This document shows, piece after piece, positions 10,342 through 20,014 of a stretch of DNA of 64,000 bases. The stretch comes from Sphingopyxis fribergensis. Its GTDB lineage: Bacteria; Pseudomonadota; Alphaproteobacteria; Sphingomonadales; Sphingomonadaceae. Positions within the stretch are counted from its first letter, which is position 1. Each line of letters starts with the position of its first letter. Location of the stretch: positions 2,642,501 through 2,706,500 of the forward strand of contig NZ_CP009122.1 of NCBI RefSeq assembly GCF_000803645.1, in the 5' to 3' direction. Below the pieces are notes generated by a model. It did not search any database. It worked only from the letters and a program-made list of their open reading frames with translations, and had not been told where the DNA came from. The position numbers were made by a program, and so were the translations under genes.

Positions 10342-10695
10342 CTAATTAGCCGAAAAATCCTCCAGCGCCGCCTCGATATCGCTGATCCGAAACGGCTTTG
10401 TGATCAGCTTGCGATGCGCGTGCGCAGGCGGAATGACGTCGCCACCGCCCGAGGTGAACGCAAAGGGGATACCGCGTTCGGCGAGCGCGTCGGCGACCGG
10501 CCAGCCCTTTTCGTCGCCCAAGTTGATGTCGACGAGTGCGCCGGCGAGCGGTTCGGCGGCGATGAGCGCGAGCGCCTCTTCGTTGCTCGTCGCCTGCGCG
10601 GGCTCGGGAAGGTCGAGCGCGTCGAACATGTCGACGAGCATCATGCCGATCAGCACATCGTCCTCAACGAGCAGGATGCGACGATTGTCGCTCAT
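10342..10695 (-). CDS. single-domain response regulator coupled to cckA
   Basis: A 117-residue stand-alone receiver. The acidic pair is at E11/D12, the phospho-acceptor is D56 in LVDINLG, the switch Thr is T81 in PFAFTSGGG, and the lysine is K100 in ITKPF. The proline-phenylalanine-x-x-threonine-x-glycine pattern resembles the FAT-GUY receivers of alphaproteobacteria. There is no output domain. Its ATG overlaps the cckA stop (ATGA), which implies translational coupling and a functional link with CckA, either as a phosphate sink or as a signalling partner. It is not clearly CpdR or DivK. Confidence 0.85.
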   Translation of the reverse strand: MSDNRRILLVEDDVLIGMMLVDMFDALDLPEPAQATSNEEALALIAAEPLAGALVDINLGDEKGWPVADALAERGIPFAFTSGGGDVIPPAHAHRKLITKPFRISDIEAALEDFSAN

Positions 10696-13136
10696 TTCGG
10701 CACCCGATGCGCGGCGTCGTCGAGCGCGGCCGACGTTGCCTCGGCCAATTGCGCGACCGAGAAGGGTTTGGGCAGGAAGGCGACATTGTCGATATCGATC
10801 GACTGGCGCAGTTGCTCCTCGGCATAGCCCGACATGAACAGGACCGGGAGGTCGGGCCGCTTGGCGCGCATCGCGCGAACCATCGCCGGTCCGTCCATCG
10901 TCGGCATCACGACGTCACTTATAATCAAATCGACCCTCTCCATCTGGGCAAAACGTTCGAGCCCCTCCTCACCCTGCGAAGCGGTGACGACTGTATAACC
11001 CGCGCGGGTCAGCGCACGTTCCGCCACCGCGCGCACCATATCCTCATCCTCGACAAGCAGGATGGTTCCGGTGCCCCATTGGCTCTTCTTGGGCTTGGCA
11101 GGCGGCGGCACCACGACGGGCGCATCGCCATCGGCGCGATGGACGGGCAGATAGATGAAGAAACTCGTCCCCTGCCCCGGTTTGCTTTCGGCGAAGATAT
11201 AGCCTGCCGATTGCTTGATGATCCCATAGACCGTCGAGAGACCAAGCCCGGTCCCCTTGCCAACGTCCTTGGTCGTGAAGAAGGGTTCGAAAATCTTGGG
11301 CAGCACATCGGCGGGAATGCCCGTTCCGGTGTCGCTGACCTTCAGCGCGCAATAATCGGCGGGCGGCATGAATTCATTGCCCATTTGCCGCACGTCGGCC
11401 GCAGAAACCGGATAGGTTTCCATCGTCAGCGTGCCGCCACCCGGCATCGCGTCGCGCGCATTGACCGCAAGGTTTATGATGACCTGTTCGAGCTGCCCCG
11501 GATCGGCGCGCACCGCGCCAAGGCCGCGGCCGTGATGCACTGCCAGTTGGACCGTCTCACCGATCAGGCGCTTCAAAAGGTGCGACACTTCGGAAATCAC
11601 ATCGGGCAGCTGCAGGATTTGCGGGCGCAACGTCTGCTGCCGCGAGAAAGCGAGCAATTGCCGCGTCAGGCTGGCGGCGCGATTGGCGTTGCTGCGGATC
11701 TGCTGGATGTCGTCATAGTCGCTGTCGCCGGGCGTATGCCGCATCAGCATCAAATCGCACGCGCCAAGCACGGCGGTCAGGATATTGTTGAAATCATGCG
11801 CGACGCCGCCAGCAAGCTGGCCAACCGCCTGCATCTTTGACGCCTGCGCCACCTGCTGCTTCAGGCGCGATTCCTCGCTCGAATCCTTGAGGCTCAGCAG
11901 TACCGCCGCCTCGCCCAGCCCGCGCACGCCAACGATCCGCATCGACACCGGATCGCCGCTTTGCCCCGCGAGCCGGATCGACAGGTCGCCGCCGACCTGC
12001 TGGCCGCTGCTGTGACGGCGGATCATATCGGCAAGCGCGCCCTTGTCCTCGCCGACGACGATGTCGCCCGGATAACGCGGCATCTTGCCTTCGGGAAGGT
12101 TGGCCGCCCGAACGAATGCCCGGTTCACATAGAGAAAGCGCCCGTCGCGATCGACCATCGCGAGCCCGAAGGGCAACAGCGACAGCAAGGTTTCGACATA
12201 GGTTTGCGCGGTGCCGCGGTCGGTCGGCCCCATCTCCTCGTCGAGCATGGCCAGCAGCATCGGCGTGTTATTGTCGGCGGGCGCGAGCGGAATCTGGATC
12301 AGCCGGACCGGCGTCGCGCGATCGCCTTCGCGCGCGAAATAGAGCGCACCAGCGTCGTCTAGCCGGATCATCGGCGCGACGTCGCGGCCAGCATAATGGA
12401 CCGCGTCATCCTCACCGAGTGCACGGAGCAGGAACGCCTGGTTCGCGACGCGGAGCCGTCCTTCGGCACTGACAAGCGCTGCCATCACCCCCGCATGGCC
12501 CAAGGTGCGGCCGGCGGGACCGTCGAGATGACGGACGATCTCGGCCGCGAGATCGAGCCGTTCGAGCGCCGAAAAGCGCCAGACGAGATAATCGTCCGAT
12601 TGTCCGGTGCGCGTCACCTGCGCGCGCAGTTGCAACGGCCCGATCGCAATATCGTCGGCGTAGCCCTCGCCGTCGCGCCACGCGACGCGGCCGGCATTTT
12701 TCAGCGTCTCCGCGCCGCGGCCTTCGAGCGGCAGGCCCGGCGGCGTCACAAAGCCATTGAACCAGGTTCCGAACAAATCGTTCGCGCAAACCATGCGGCC
12801 ACCGCGATCGGTCACTGCGATTGCGATATCGTCATGATTGACCGCCTGACGCAGCATCGTCCAGTCGGGCACGAGTGCCTCGCCCGTCACCGCCGCCGGG
12901 AACAGCCGACGCGCGAGCAGCACGCCGCCCACGGCAACGGCAAGCCCGGCGAGGAAACCCACCGCCAAGACCGCATCGCGCGTCGCCCAGAACAGCAGCG
13001 CGGCGGACAGCAAAGCCAACCCGCCGAGCACCGCCTTGTCGACGAGCGACAGGCCCGCCGGGGCCGACAAAGGCCCGGCGGACCCCGCCCCCCTGATGAA
13101 ATCACCATCAGCGGAGGGCAGGCTTTGCGCGGTCAA
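10692..13136 (-). CDS. cckA: hybrid sensor histidine kinase CckA
   Basis: An 814-residue membrane kinase. Two membrane helices (about 33-50 and 55-75) are followed by PAS-like regions (about 90-190 and 315-415), a HisKA domain with H447 in AGGVAHDFNN, a HATPase domain (NLAVNARDAMPGGG, DTGTGIP, GKGTGLGLSTVYG), and a C-terminal receiver with phospho-acceptor D741 and FMSGYAEEQLRQS. This order and the C-terminal motif match CckA, which phosphorylates ChpT and through it CtrA and CpdR. The frame has no early ATG; TTG at 13136 is used, with GGAAAG about 9 bases upstream. It is coupled to the lone receiver downstream. Confidence 0.92.
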   Translation of the reverse strand: MTAQSLPSADGDFIRGAGSAGPLSAPAGLSLVDKAVLGGLALLSAALLFWATRDAVLAVGFLAGLAVAVGGVLLARRLFPAAVTGEALVPDWTMLRQAVNHDDIAIAVTDRGGRMVCANDLFGTWFNGFVTPPGLPLEGRGAETLKNAGRVAWRDGEGYADDIAIGPLQLRAQVTRTGQSDDYLVWRFSALERLDLAAEIVRHLDGPAGRTLGHAGVMAALVSAEGRLRVANQAFLLRALGEDDAVHYAGRDVAPMIRLDDAGALYFAREGDRATPVRLIQIPLAPADNNTPMLLAMLDEEMGPTDRGTAQTYVETLLSLLPFGLAMVDRDGRFLYVNRAFVRAANLPEGKMPRYPGDIVVGEDKGALADMIRRHSSGQQVGGDLSIRLAGQSGDPVSMRIVGVRGLGEAAVLLSLKDSSEESRLKQQVAQASKMQAVGQLAGGVAHDFNNILTAVLGACDLMLMRHTPGDSDYDDIQQIRSNANRAASLTRQLLAFSRQQTLRPQILQLPDVISEVSHLLKRLIGETVQLAVHHGRGLGAVRADPGQLEQVIINLAVNARDAMPGGGTLTMETYPVSAADVRQMGNEFMPPADYCALKVSDTGTGIPADVLPKIFEPFFTTKDVGKGTGLGLSTVYGIIKQSAGYIFAESKPGQGTSFFIYLPVHRADGDAPVVVPPPAKPKKSQWGTGTILLVEDEDMVRAVAERALTRAGYTVVTASQGEEGLERFAQMERVDLIISDVVMPTMDGPAMVRAMRAKRPDLPVLFMSGYAEEQLRQSIDIDNVAFLPKPFSVAQLAEATSAALDDAAHRVPK

Positions 13137-13159
13137 TGATCAACTTTCCAGTTATTGCA

Positions 13160-15217
13160 TCACCAGATGCGGACGCGGTCTTTCGGCTCGAGATAAAGCT
13201 TCTGTCCCTGCTTGATCTGATAGGCCTTATACCAAGGGTCAAGATTGCGCGAGACCCAAGTCCGCTGGATCGACGGCGAATGCGGATCGGTCGTGATACG
13301 CTGCGACAAATTCTGCTCGCGATAGTTGCGGCGCCACACCTGTGCCCAGCCGAGGAAGAAGCGCTGATCGCCAGTCAGTCCGTCGATCACCGGCGCCTCC
13401 TTGCCGCCAAGTGACTTTTTATATGCGTCATAGGCGACGGTCAGACCCGCCAGATCGCCGATATTCTCGCCGAGCGTGAAGGTGCCGTCGAGCTTTTCGC
13501 CGGGCAGCACTTCATAGGCGTCATATTGCGCAATCAACGCCTTGCCCGCGGATTCGAACGCCGCGACGTCGGCGGGGGTCCACCAGTCTGCGAGCTTGCC
13601 GGTTTCGTCATATTTCGCGCCCTGGTCGTCGAAATGATGACTGACTTCATGGCCGATTACCGCGCCGATGCCGCCATAATTGACCGCAGCGTCGGCATGC
13701 GGATCAAAGAAGGGCGGCTGGAGGATCGCGGCGGGGAAAACGATCTCGTTCATGCCGAAATTGGCATAGGCGTTGATCGTCATCGGGGTCATGAACCACT
13801 CCCAGCGGCGGATCGGTCCGCCGAGATGGCCAACATTATCGTCATGCGCGAACTGGTTCGAACGTAGCGAATTGCCGAACAGGTCGTCGGCGCGGATTTC
13901 CAGCTTGCTGTAATCCTTCCACTGATCGGGATAGCCGATCTTGGTGGTGAAATTGGCGAGCTTTTCGCGTGCCTTTACCTTGGTCGCGGGCTGCATCCAC
14001 GTCAGCCCGTCGATGCGGCTTCCCATCGAGGCGAGGATATTCTTCACCAGCGTGTCCATCGCCGCCTTGGTTTCGGGCGGGAAATATTTCGCGACATAAT
14101 CCTTGCCGACCGCGTCGCCGAGGCTCCCCGTCGTGAAGTCGACCGCACGTTTCCAGCGTTCCTCCATCTGCGGCGTGCCCGACAGGGCCGTACTGTAGAA
14201 GGAGAAGGTTTCCTTTGCGACGGCGTCGGGCAGGACGCCCGAAAAGCTGTCGAGGCTGCGCACGATCAGCAGGTCGCGGATCACCGCGATCGGCGCATCG
14301 GCGAGCAGCTTGGCTTCGCCGGTGAACGCGCTCGGTTGCGACACGATCAGCGTGTCTTCCTTGACGCCGAGCCCGCGGATGAAGGTCGGCCAGTCAAAGC
14401 CCGGCGCGGCCTTGCCAAGTTCGGCGATCGTCATCTTGTTATAGGCTTTGGTCGCATCGCTGCTGTCGTTCTTGTCCCAATGGACCGTCGCGACCTGCTT
14501 TTCGAAATCATAGATCGCCTTGGCGCGCGCCGGTGCATTGGCTTCACCCGCGAGTGTCAGGACGTTTTCGAGATGCTTGAGATAGGCCGCCTGAAGCGCC
14601 GTGTTGCGCTCATTTTCCTTCAGGTAGAAATCGCGGTCGGGCATGCCGATGCCGCCCTGAAAGATGATGTAGGTATAGACGTCGGGGTTCTTGTCATCCT
14701 GCCCGACATAGCCGCCGAAAAAGTGCTGGACGCCGTTGCGGTCGGCTTCGGCGAGCAGCGCCGCGAGACCAGGCTTTTCGACGGCGCGGATCTTGTTCAG
14801 CCACGGCTGGATCGGCGCGAACCCCTTGGCTTCGACCGTCGCCGAGTCGAGATAGGATGCATAGGCGCGGCCGATCATGCTGTTCGGGTCGTCCTTGGCG
14901 GCGTCGAGGATTTCACGTGTGCGCGTCTGCGACAGGTCGTTGAGCGCGGTGAACATGCCATAGTTGGATTTGTCGGCGGGGATTTGCGTGTTCTTTGCCC
15001 AGGTGCCGTTGGCATAGGCATAGAAATCGTCGCCCGGCTGGACGCTCTTGTCCATGCCCGACAGGTCGAAACCGAAATCGCCGATTTCGGGCTTTGCGGT
15101 GGTTTCGCCCGCGGACGTGGTCGCGGCCTGTTGCTTGGCGGTTGCCGGAACGGCGGCGATCATCAGCGCGCCCAGTGCGGCGGTCGCCATCAGGCGCGAA
15201 GAAATATGCAGAGTCAT
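13160..15217 (-). CDS. M13 family zinc metallopeptidase (neprilysin/PepO-like)
   Basis: A 685-residue exported peptidase. A signal peptide (1 to about 27, ending VPATAKQ) is followed by the M13 N-terminal domain and the catalytic domain with HEVSHHFDDQG (HExxH; about residues 520-530), the third zinc ligand in GENIGDLAGL (ExxxD), and the NAY/F-type substrate motif NAYANFGMNEIVFPA. It ends in DRVRIW, close to the usual M13 C-terminal tryptophan. It cuts short peptides in the periplasm or outside the cell. Length is normal. Confidence 0.95.
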   Translation of the reverse strand: MTLHISSRLMATAALGALMIAAVPATAKQQAATTSAGETTAKPEIGDFGFDLSGMDKSVQPGDDFYAYANGTWAKNTQIPADKSNYGMFTALNDLSQTRTREILDAAKDDPNSMIGRAYASYLDSATVEAKGFAPIQPWLNKIRAVEKPGLAALLAEADRNGVQHFFGGYVGQDDKNPDVYTYIIFQGGIGMPDRDFYLKENERNTALQAAYLKHLENVLTLAGEANAPARAKAIYDFEKQVATVHWDKNDSSDATKAYNKMTIAELGKAAPGFDWPTFIRGLGVKEDTLIVSQPSAFTGEAKLLADAPIAVIRDLLIVRSLDSFSGVLPDAVAKETFSFYSTALSGTPQMEERWKRAVDFTTGSLGDAVGKDYVAKYFPPETKAAMDTLVKNILASMGSRIDGLTWMQPATKVKAREKLANFTTKIGYPDQWKDYSKLEIRADDLFGNSLRSNQFAHDDNVGHLGGPIRRWEWFMTPMTINAYANFGMNEIVFPAAILQPPFFDPHADAAVNYGGIGAVIGHEVSHHFDDQGAKYDETGKLADWWTPADVAAFESAGKALIAQYDAYEVLPGEKLDGTFTLGENIGDLAGLTVAYDAYKKSLGGKEAPVIDGLTGDQRFFLGWAQVWRRNYREQNLSQRITTDPHSPSIQRTWVSRNLDPWYKAYQIKQGQKLYLEPKDRVRIW

Positions 15218-15313
15218 GATATTCCCCAGTTTTCGATTTGAAGCGAAAATCCGCGCCGCGCAGGCACAACGCAGATTAGCGATGCGACAGCTATACGCGC
15301 GCCGTTCGGCGGT

Positions 15314-15928
15314 TCAACCGGCTGCGGTGTCGCTGGTCGATGCCTCATGTCGTTGGTCGCGGGCGCGCGCCAGTTTGCGCCGCCAGCGGAGGCGAATCCA
15401 ATTGTCCCAGAAGATCGAGGCGAGCACATAGCCGACCACCGCCGAAACGAGCGAAATGACGAACAGTCCGGCGAGCATCGCGGGCGCGGCGTCCGAAAAC
15501 ACCCAGCGCGCCCATTCGCCCGCCGACGCGCCATGCTCGATCATGGCGGAAAAGGTCGCGCTGTTCGCATGGAGGCCGAACAGCCAGTCGCCGAGCCAGA
15601 CCGATGCGATGATGATGAACGGCGTCGTCACCGGGTTCGACAGGAAGGTCATCGCCGCGCCGATCGGGATGTTGGCGCGGAAGGGCAGCGCGAGCAGCGC
15701 TACGCCCAAAATCTGCACCCCGGGGATCAGGAAGAAGATGCCGACGAACAGACCGAGTGCGGTGCCGCGCGGCACCGAGGTGCGGGTGAAGCGCCACAAA
15801 TGGCTGTGCGCGACGCGGTGGGCAAAGGGTTTAATGAAGCGGCTCGCGAGCAACTCGTCGCGCGTCGGCGAATTGCGGCGGATCCAGTTCATCACCGCCG
15901 CCTTGTCGCGGGGCTTGCCCGCGCTCAT
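15314..15928 (-). CDS. DUF2062 membrane protein
   Basis: A 204-residue protein with about three membrane helices ([25 protein letters not shown], a second in [19 protein letters not shown], a third in [20 protein letters not shown]), which is the DUF2062 pattern with its small-residue-rich first span. The ATG at 15928 is preferred because it overlaps the smpB stop (ATGA), indicating coupling. Role unknown; homologues often sit beside envelope or trans-translation genes. Confidence 0.82.
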   Translation of the reverse strand: MSAGKPRDKAAVMNWIRRNSPTRDELLASRFIKPFAHRVAHSHLWRFTRTSVPRGTALGLFVGIFFLIPGVQILGVALLALPFRANIPIGAAMTFLSNPVTTPFIIIASVWLGDWLFGLHANSATFSAMIEHGASAGEWARWVFSDAAPAMLAGLFVISLVSAVVGYVLASIFWDNWIRLRWRRKLARARDQRHEASTSDTAAG

Positions 15929-16410
15929 CCGCGGTCCTTCATCAACCGCTGCTTGTCGCGCTTCCAATCGCGTTCCTTGATCGACTCCCGCTTGTCGTGT
16001 GCCTTCTTACCCTTGGCGAGTGCGAGTTCGACCTTCGCGCGGCCGCGGCTGTTGAAATAGACCGAAAGCGGTACGAGCGTCATGCCCTGCCGCGCGACGC
16101 CGGCGTACATCTTGTTGATCTCGCGGCCGCTCAGCAGCAGCTTGCGCGGGCGTTTGGGCTCGTGATTGTGGCGGTTGCCGTGGCTGAATTCGGGGATGTT
16201 GCTGTTGATCAGCCACACCTCATTGCCCTTCACCTCGGCATAGCTTTCGGCAATCGTGCCCTCGCCGAAGCGGAGCGATTTGACCTCGGTTCCTTGCAGC
16301 GCGATCCCCGCCTCGAACACCTGTTCGATGGCAAAGTCGAACCGCGCGCGCCGGTTCTCGGCGACGACTTTCTTCTTGTCGAATTCGGCGGCGGACTGGG
16401 GACGAGCCAT
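15925..16410 (-). CDS. smpB: SsrA-binding protein SmpB
   Basis: A 161-residue partner of tmRNA in rescue of stalled ribosomes. It contains [39 protein letters not shown] and the C-terminal basic helix ([22 protein letters not shown]) that mimics an mRNA in the A site. It lies 9 bases from dapA upstream and overlaps the DUF2062 gene downstream. Confidence 0.97.
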   Translation of the reverse strand: MARPQSAAEFDKKKVVAENRRARFDFAIEQVFEAGIALQGTEVKSLRFGEGTIAESYAEVKGNEVWLINSNIPEFSHGNRHNHEPKRPRKLLLSGREINKMYAGVARQGMTLVPLSVYFNSRGRAKVELALAKGKKAHDKRESIKERDWKRDKQRLMKDRG

Positions 16411-16418
16411 GGCGGGAC

Positions 16419-17294
16419 CTAGATTACTCCGGCCGCGGACAGCGCGGCATCGACGGCGGCGCGCGATGTTTCGTTCGCCGGAATGATAGGTAGGCGCACT
16501 TCGGGCGAAAACCAGTCGTGGACGCGCGATAGCGCATATTTAACCGGGCCCGGCGAGGTGTCGGAGAACATCGCCTGGTGCAGATCGAACAATTTGTCGT
16601 GCAGTGCCAGCGCACGCGCCCAATCGCCGGCGGCGCACGCAGCGGCGAAATCGGCGCACAGGCGCGGCGCGACGTTGGCGGTGACCGAGATGCAGCCCAC
16701 CCCGCCCATTACGGCATGCGGCAGCCAGAGGTCGTCGTTCCCGCTGAGCTGACAGAAGCCCTTGCCCGCCCCCGCACGCTGAACCGTCACGCGCGCAAGG
16801 TCACCGCTCGCGTCCTTGATCGCGACGACACTCGGGATTTCGGCGAGCTTGCACAATGTCTCGGCGCTGATGTCGGCGACGGTGCGGCCGGGGACGTTAT
16901 AGACGACGATCGGCAGGTCGCTGGCGTCGGCGAGCGCCTGAAAATGCGCGATCATCCCGGCCTGGCTCGGGCGGTTGTAATAGGGTGCGACGATCAGCGC
17001 CGCGGTCGCACCGGCCGCCTGCGCGTGGCGCATATGACGGATCGCAGTGGCGGTGTCGTTCGACCCGCAACCTGCAATCACGGGCACGCGGCCCGCCGCA
17101 GCCTGGATGCAGCTATCGATCACCTGATAATGTTCGTCGAAGCCGAGCGTTGGGCTTTCGCCGGTCGTACCGCACGGAACGAGCCCGCTCGTCCCCTCTT
17201 TGATCTGCCAATCGACGAGGCGCGCGAAGGCCGGAGCGTCGAACGCCCCATCACGGAATGGCGTCACCAAAGCGGGAATGGACCCCGAAAACAT
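16419..17294 (-). CDS. dapA: 4-hydroxy-tetrahydrodipicolinate synthase
   Basis: A 291-residue TIM barrel that condenses pyruvate and aspartate semialdehyde in lysine/diaminopimelate synthesis. It has [11 protein letters not shown] with the catalytic threonine pair (about 40-50), the tyrosine in VVYNVPGRT (about 132), and the Schiff-base lysine in VVAIKDAS (about 160). Length and motifs are standard. It is the first gene of a minus-strand run dapA-smpB-DUF2062. Confidence 0.97.
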   Translation of the reverse strand: MFSGSIPALVTPFRDGAFDAPAFARLVDWQIKEGTSGLVPCGTTGESPTLGFDEHYQVIDSCIQAAAGRVPVIAGCGSNDTATAIRHMRHAQAAGATAALIVAPYYNRPSQAGMIAHFQALADASDLPIVVYNVPGRTVADISAETLCKLAEIPSVVAIKDASGDLARVTVQRAGAGKGFCQLSGNDDLWLPHAVMGGVGCISVTANVAPRLCADFAAACAAGDWARALALHDKLFDLHQAMFSDTSPGPVKYALSRVHDWFSPEVRLPIIPANETSRAAVDAALSAAGVI

Positions 17295-17394
17295 GCTCCG
17301 CTCCTTTACAATACCCCGCCGTGACCGATAGAATCCGGCCAGCGCGCCGCTATTGGACGTCTATTCAGCGCCCCGCAAGGAGTTTGGTATTACC

Positions 17395-19425
17395 ATGGCA
17401 GCCATGACCTCGCTGACCCGTATCTCCCGCCTCGCGCTAGCCGCGGCCCTCCTCATTCCAACGGCTGCGCACGCCAGCGAGCTCACGCCCGAACAAATGG
17501 CCTGGTATCGCGCCCAGATGGGTCTGGCGGCCACTTCCGGGCCACCGCCGTCGACGAGTTCGGTTGGCGACGCCGTGATGGAATGGCGGCGGCTGACCGC
17601 GAATACCGGCGCGTCCTTCGACCAGCTTTCGCGCTTCCTGATGGCGAACAAGGGCTGGCCCGACGCCGAAAAAATGCGTTCCCGCGCCGAAAAAGCGATC
17701 TCGCTCGACAGCTATGATCCGCAGCGTACCCTTGCCTATTTCCAGACTTATCCGCCGCAAACTGCGAGCGGCCAGCTCCGCTACGCGCTCGCGCTCAATG
17801 CGTCAGGCCGCCGCGAAGATGCCGCCGCCGCAGTGCGCCGCGCATGGACCAGCGGGCCGCTCGACGATTATGAAACGAGCCGCGCGCTCGGCATGTTCCC
17901 CGGCGCGATCACGCTTGCCGACCATGACGCGCGAATGGACAAGCTGCTCTGGCTCGGCGCGACCTCGGCGGCGAGCCGCCAACTCGCCTACACCTCGCCA
18001 GAGAAACGCAATGTATTCGCGGCGCGGCTCGCGATGCGCAGCAAGGCGGTCGACGCCGCCTTCCAGGCATCGGCGGTCGAAAGCGCGAACCCGTCGCTGA
18101 CGCGCACCGACCCCGGCTATATCACGGACAAGGCGACCTGGCTGCGGACATCAGGCCGCGTTGGCGAAGCGCGGGCTCTGCTCGCCGCGCCGCGATCGCT
18201 GGCAAAGGCGCCGACCGATCCCGAAGAATGGCTCGAAACCTTGCTCACCAACGCGCGGCAGGCCGATGCCGGCGGCGACAAGACGACCGCCTATAATATC
18301 GCACGCCAGCTCGACGACGCCTTTCCGGCGGGGACGGTGATCCGCGAGACGCCGCTCGGCGTACGCGACGATTATACGTCGCTCGCCTGGCTTGCGGGGC
18401 AACTCGCATATAAGGACCTTCGCCGGCCGGCCGAAGCGGTGAAGCTCTATCGCGCCTATGGCGAAGCTGCGCGTTCGGCGCAGACGCGTACCAAGGGCTT
18501 TTACTGGGCGGGCCGCGCCGCGCTCGCTGCTGGCGACGCTGCCACTGCGAACGCGCATTTCGCTGACGCAGCGCAGCATTATGACCAGTTCTACGGACAA
18601 TTGGCACTGGAACGGCTGAACCGTCCGCAGCCCAAGCCGACGCCCGACCCGACAATTCAGGTTGGCAGCGCCGAACAGCGCGCATTCGAAGACGACCGGC
18701 TGGTACGTGCCGCGCGTGCGCTCGGCGAAATCGGTGCGTGGCGCGAGCAATCCGCGTTCCTGCGAGCATTGGCGCAAAAGGCCAGCTCGCCTGCGGATCA
18801 TGTGCTCGCCGGCAAGCTGGCGTCCCAGATCGGGCGCCCCGACCTTGGCGTGATGATCGGCCGCAGCGCGCAGGCTAACAGCCTCGACGCAGTCGAGGTA
18901 TCGGGTTTTCCGACGGTGCGTGTTCCCGCCGGGCATGAAAGCAACTGGACCTTCATCCATGCGATCACGCGGCAGGAAAGCCAGTTCGACCGGCAGGCAA
19001 TCAGCCACGCCGGCGCGCGCGGGATGATGCAGCTGATGCCGGGCACCGCGAACGAGGTCGCAGGCAAACTCGGCCTGTCTTATAACCGCGACCTGCTGAC
19101 ATCCGATACCAATTACAACATGATGCTCGGCTCGACCTATTTCCAGCAGATGCTGCGTTACTTCGGCGGCAGCTACCCGCTCGCTGTCGCGGCGTACAAC
19201 GCCGGGCCGGGAAATGTGAACAAATGGCTCCGCGCCAATGGCGATCCGCGCACGGGCTCGATCGAAATGATCGACTGGATTGAGGCGATCCCGATCTTCG
19301 AGACGAAAAATTATGTCCAGCGCGTGCTCGAGAACGCCGTCGTTTACGACACGCTGCGCGACGGCAGCGGCGCGCGCGCGCAGGCGCCGCTCAGCTTCTA
19401 TCTCGGCAAACGGACGCCCGGCTGA
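17395..19425 (+). CDS. soluble lytic murein transglycosylase (Slt70-like)
   Basis: A 676-residue periplasmic enzyme. A signal peptide (MTSLTRISRLALAAALLIP to Ala-His-Ala) is followed by a long alpha-superhelical U domain rich in TPR-like pairs (about 50-450) and a C-terminal SLT/GEWL domain with the catalytic glutamate in TRQESQFD (about residue 527), GARGMMQLMPGTA and VAAYNAGPGNVNKW. It cleaves murein strands to 1,6-anhydro-muropeptides. The ATG at 17395 has AAGGAG 12 bases upstream; an alternative is the ATG at 17404. It is followed after 6 bases by greB. Confidence 0.93.
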   Translation: MAAMTSLTRISRLALAAALLIPTAAHASELTPEQMAWYRAQMGLAATSGPPPSTSSVGDAVMEWRRLTANTGASFDQLSRFLMANKGWPDAEKMRSRAEKAISLDSYDPQRTLAYFQTYPPQTASGQLRYALALNASGRREDAAAAVRRAWTSGPLDDYETSRALGMFPGAITLADHDARMDKLLWLGATSAASRQLAYTSPEKRNVFAARLAMRSKAVDAAFQASAVESANPSLTRTDPGYITDKATWLRTSGRVGEARALLAAPRSLAKAPTDPEEWLETLLTNARQADAGGDKTTAYNIARQLDDAFPAGTVIRETPLGVRDDYTSLAWLAGQLAYKDLRRPAEAVKLYRAYGEAARSAQTRTKGFYWAGRAALAAGDAATANAHFADAAQHYDQFYGQLALERLNRPQPKPTPDPTIQVGSAEQRAFEDDRLVRAARALGEIGAWREQSAFLRALAQKASSPADHVLAGKLASQIGRPDLGVMIGRSAQANSLDAVEVSGFPTVRVPAGHESNWTFIHAITRQESQFDRQAISHAGARGMMQLMPGTANEVAGKLGLSYNRDLLTSDTNYNMMLGSTYFQQMLRYFGGSYPLAVAAYNAGPGNVNKWLRANGDPRTGSIEMIDWIEAIPIFETKNYVQRVLENAVVYDTLRDGSGARAQAPLSFYLGKRTPG

Positions 19426-19431
19426 CACCCG

Positions 19432-19920
19432 ATGACGGGGGAGAAAACGAATATCATCAGCCCGGCGGGCTTCGCCGCGCTGCGCGCCGAATATGACGCG
19501 CTGCTCGGCGGCGAGCGGCCGAAGCTGGTCGAAGTGATCAGTTGGGCCGCCGGCAATGGCGACCGCAGCGAAAACGGCGACTATATCTATGGCCGCAAGC
19601 GGCTACGCGAAATCGACCGGCGCCTCTCCTTCCTCGCGCGGCGCATGAAAGCGGCGCGGGTCGTCGATCCTGCCGAGCAGCCCGACAAGAGCCGCATCTG
19701 GTTCGGCGCGACGGCCGAGCTCGCCGACGACGATGACGCGCGGCGTATCGTCACGCTGGTCGGCGATGACGAGGCCGAGGCGGGCGAAGGCCGGATCGGC
19801 TGGAACAGCCCTCTCGCCCGCGCACTGCGCGGCGCCGCGATCGGCGATCTGCGTACAGTACAGCTACCCGCCGGGCCGAAAGAATGGGAAGTGATGTCGG
19901 TCAGCTATCCCTCGAACTGA
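19432..19920 (+). CDS. greB: transcription elongation factor GreB
   Basis: A 162-residue Gre factor. The N-terminal coiled coil (SPAGFAALRAEYDALL to RRLSFLARRMKAARVVDP) carries the two acidic tip residues in NGDRSENGDYIYGRKRLREIDRR, and the C-terminal FKBP-like domain has VTLVGDDEAE and WNSPLARALRGAAIGD. The GreB-type basic patch YGRKRLREID supports GreB over GreA. It rescues backtracked RNA polymerase by promoting RNA cleavage. It starts six bases after the transglycosylase gene. Confidence 0.93.
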   Translation: MTGEKTNIISPAGFAALRAEYDALLGGERPKLVEVISWAAGNGDRSENGDYIYGRKRLREIDRRLSFLARRMKAARVVDPAEQPDKSRIWFGATAELADDDDARRIVTLVGDDEAEAGEGRIGWNSPLARALRGAAIGDLRTVQLPAGPKEWEVMSVSYPSN

Positions 19921-19960
19921 TGTTCGCCCTTCTCGCCGCCACTGAAGACCGATATGCAGA

Positions 19961-19995
19961 AAAAAGGGCGCGGAAGCTTGCTGCCGCGCCCTTTT
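19961..19995. terminator. bidirectional intrinsic terminator
   Basis: AAAAGGGCGCGG (19962-19973) and CCGCGCCCTTTT (19984-19995) form a perfect 12-pair stem with A and T tracts on the two sides. It stands between the convergent greB and the three-repeat protein gene and can serve both. Confidence 0.88.
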
Positions 19996-20014
19996 CCGCT
20001 GAGGTTCGCGATGC

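Noticed and set aside
10692..13136. Reading cckA as a generic PAS hybrid kinase
   Set aside because: The HisKA and terminal receiver motifs, and the presence of chpT in the same window, fit CckA better than a generic kinase.
18151..19428. A 425-codon minus-strand frame inside the transglycosylase gene
   Set aside because: The plus strand encodes a complete lytic transglycosylase with a catalytic motif; the opposite frame has no recognisable domain.
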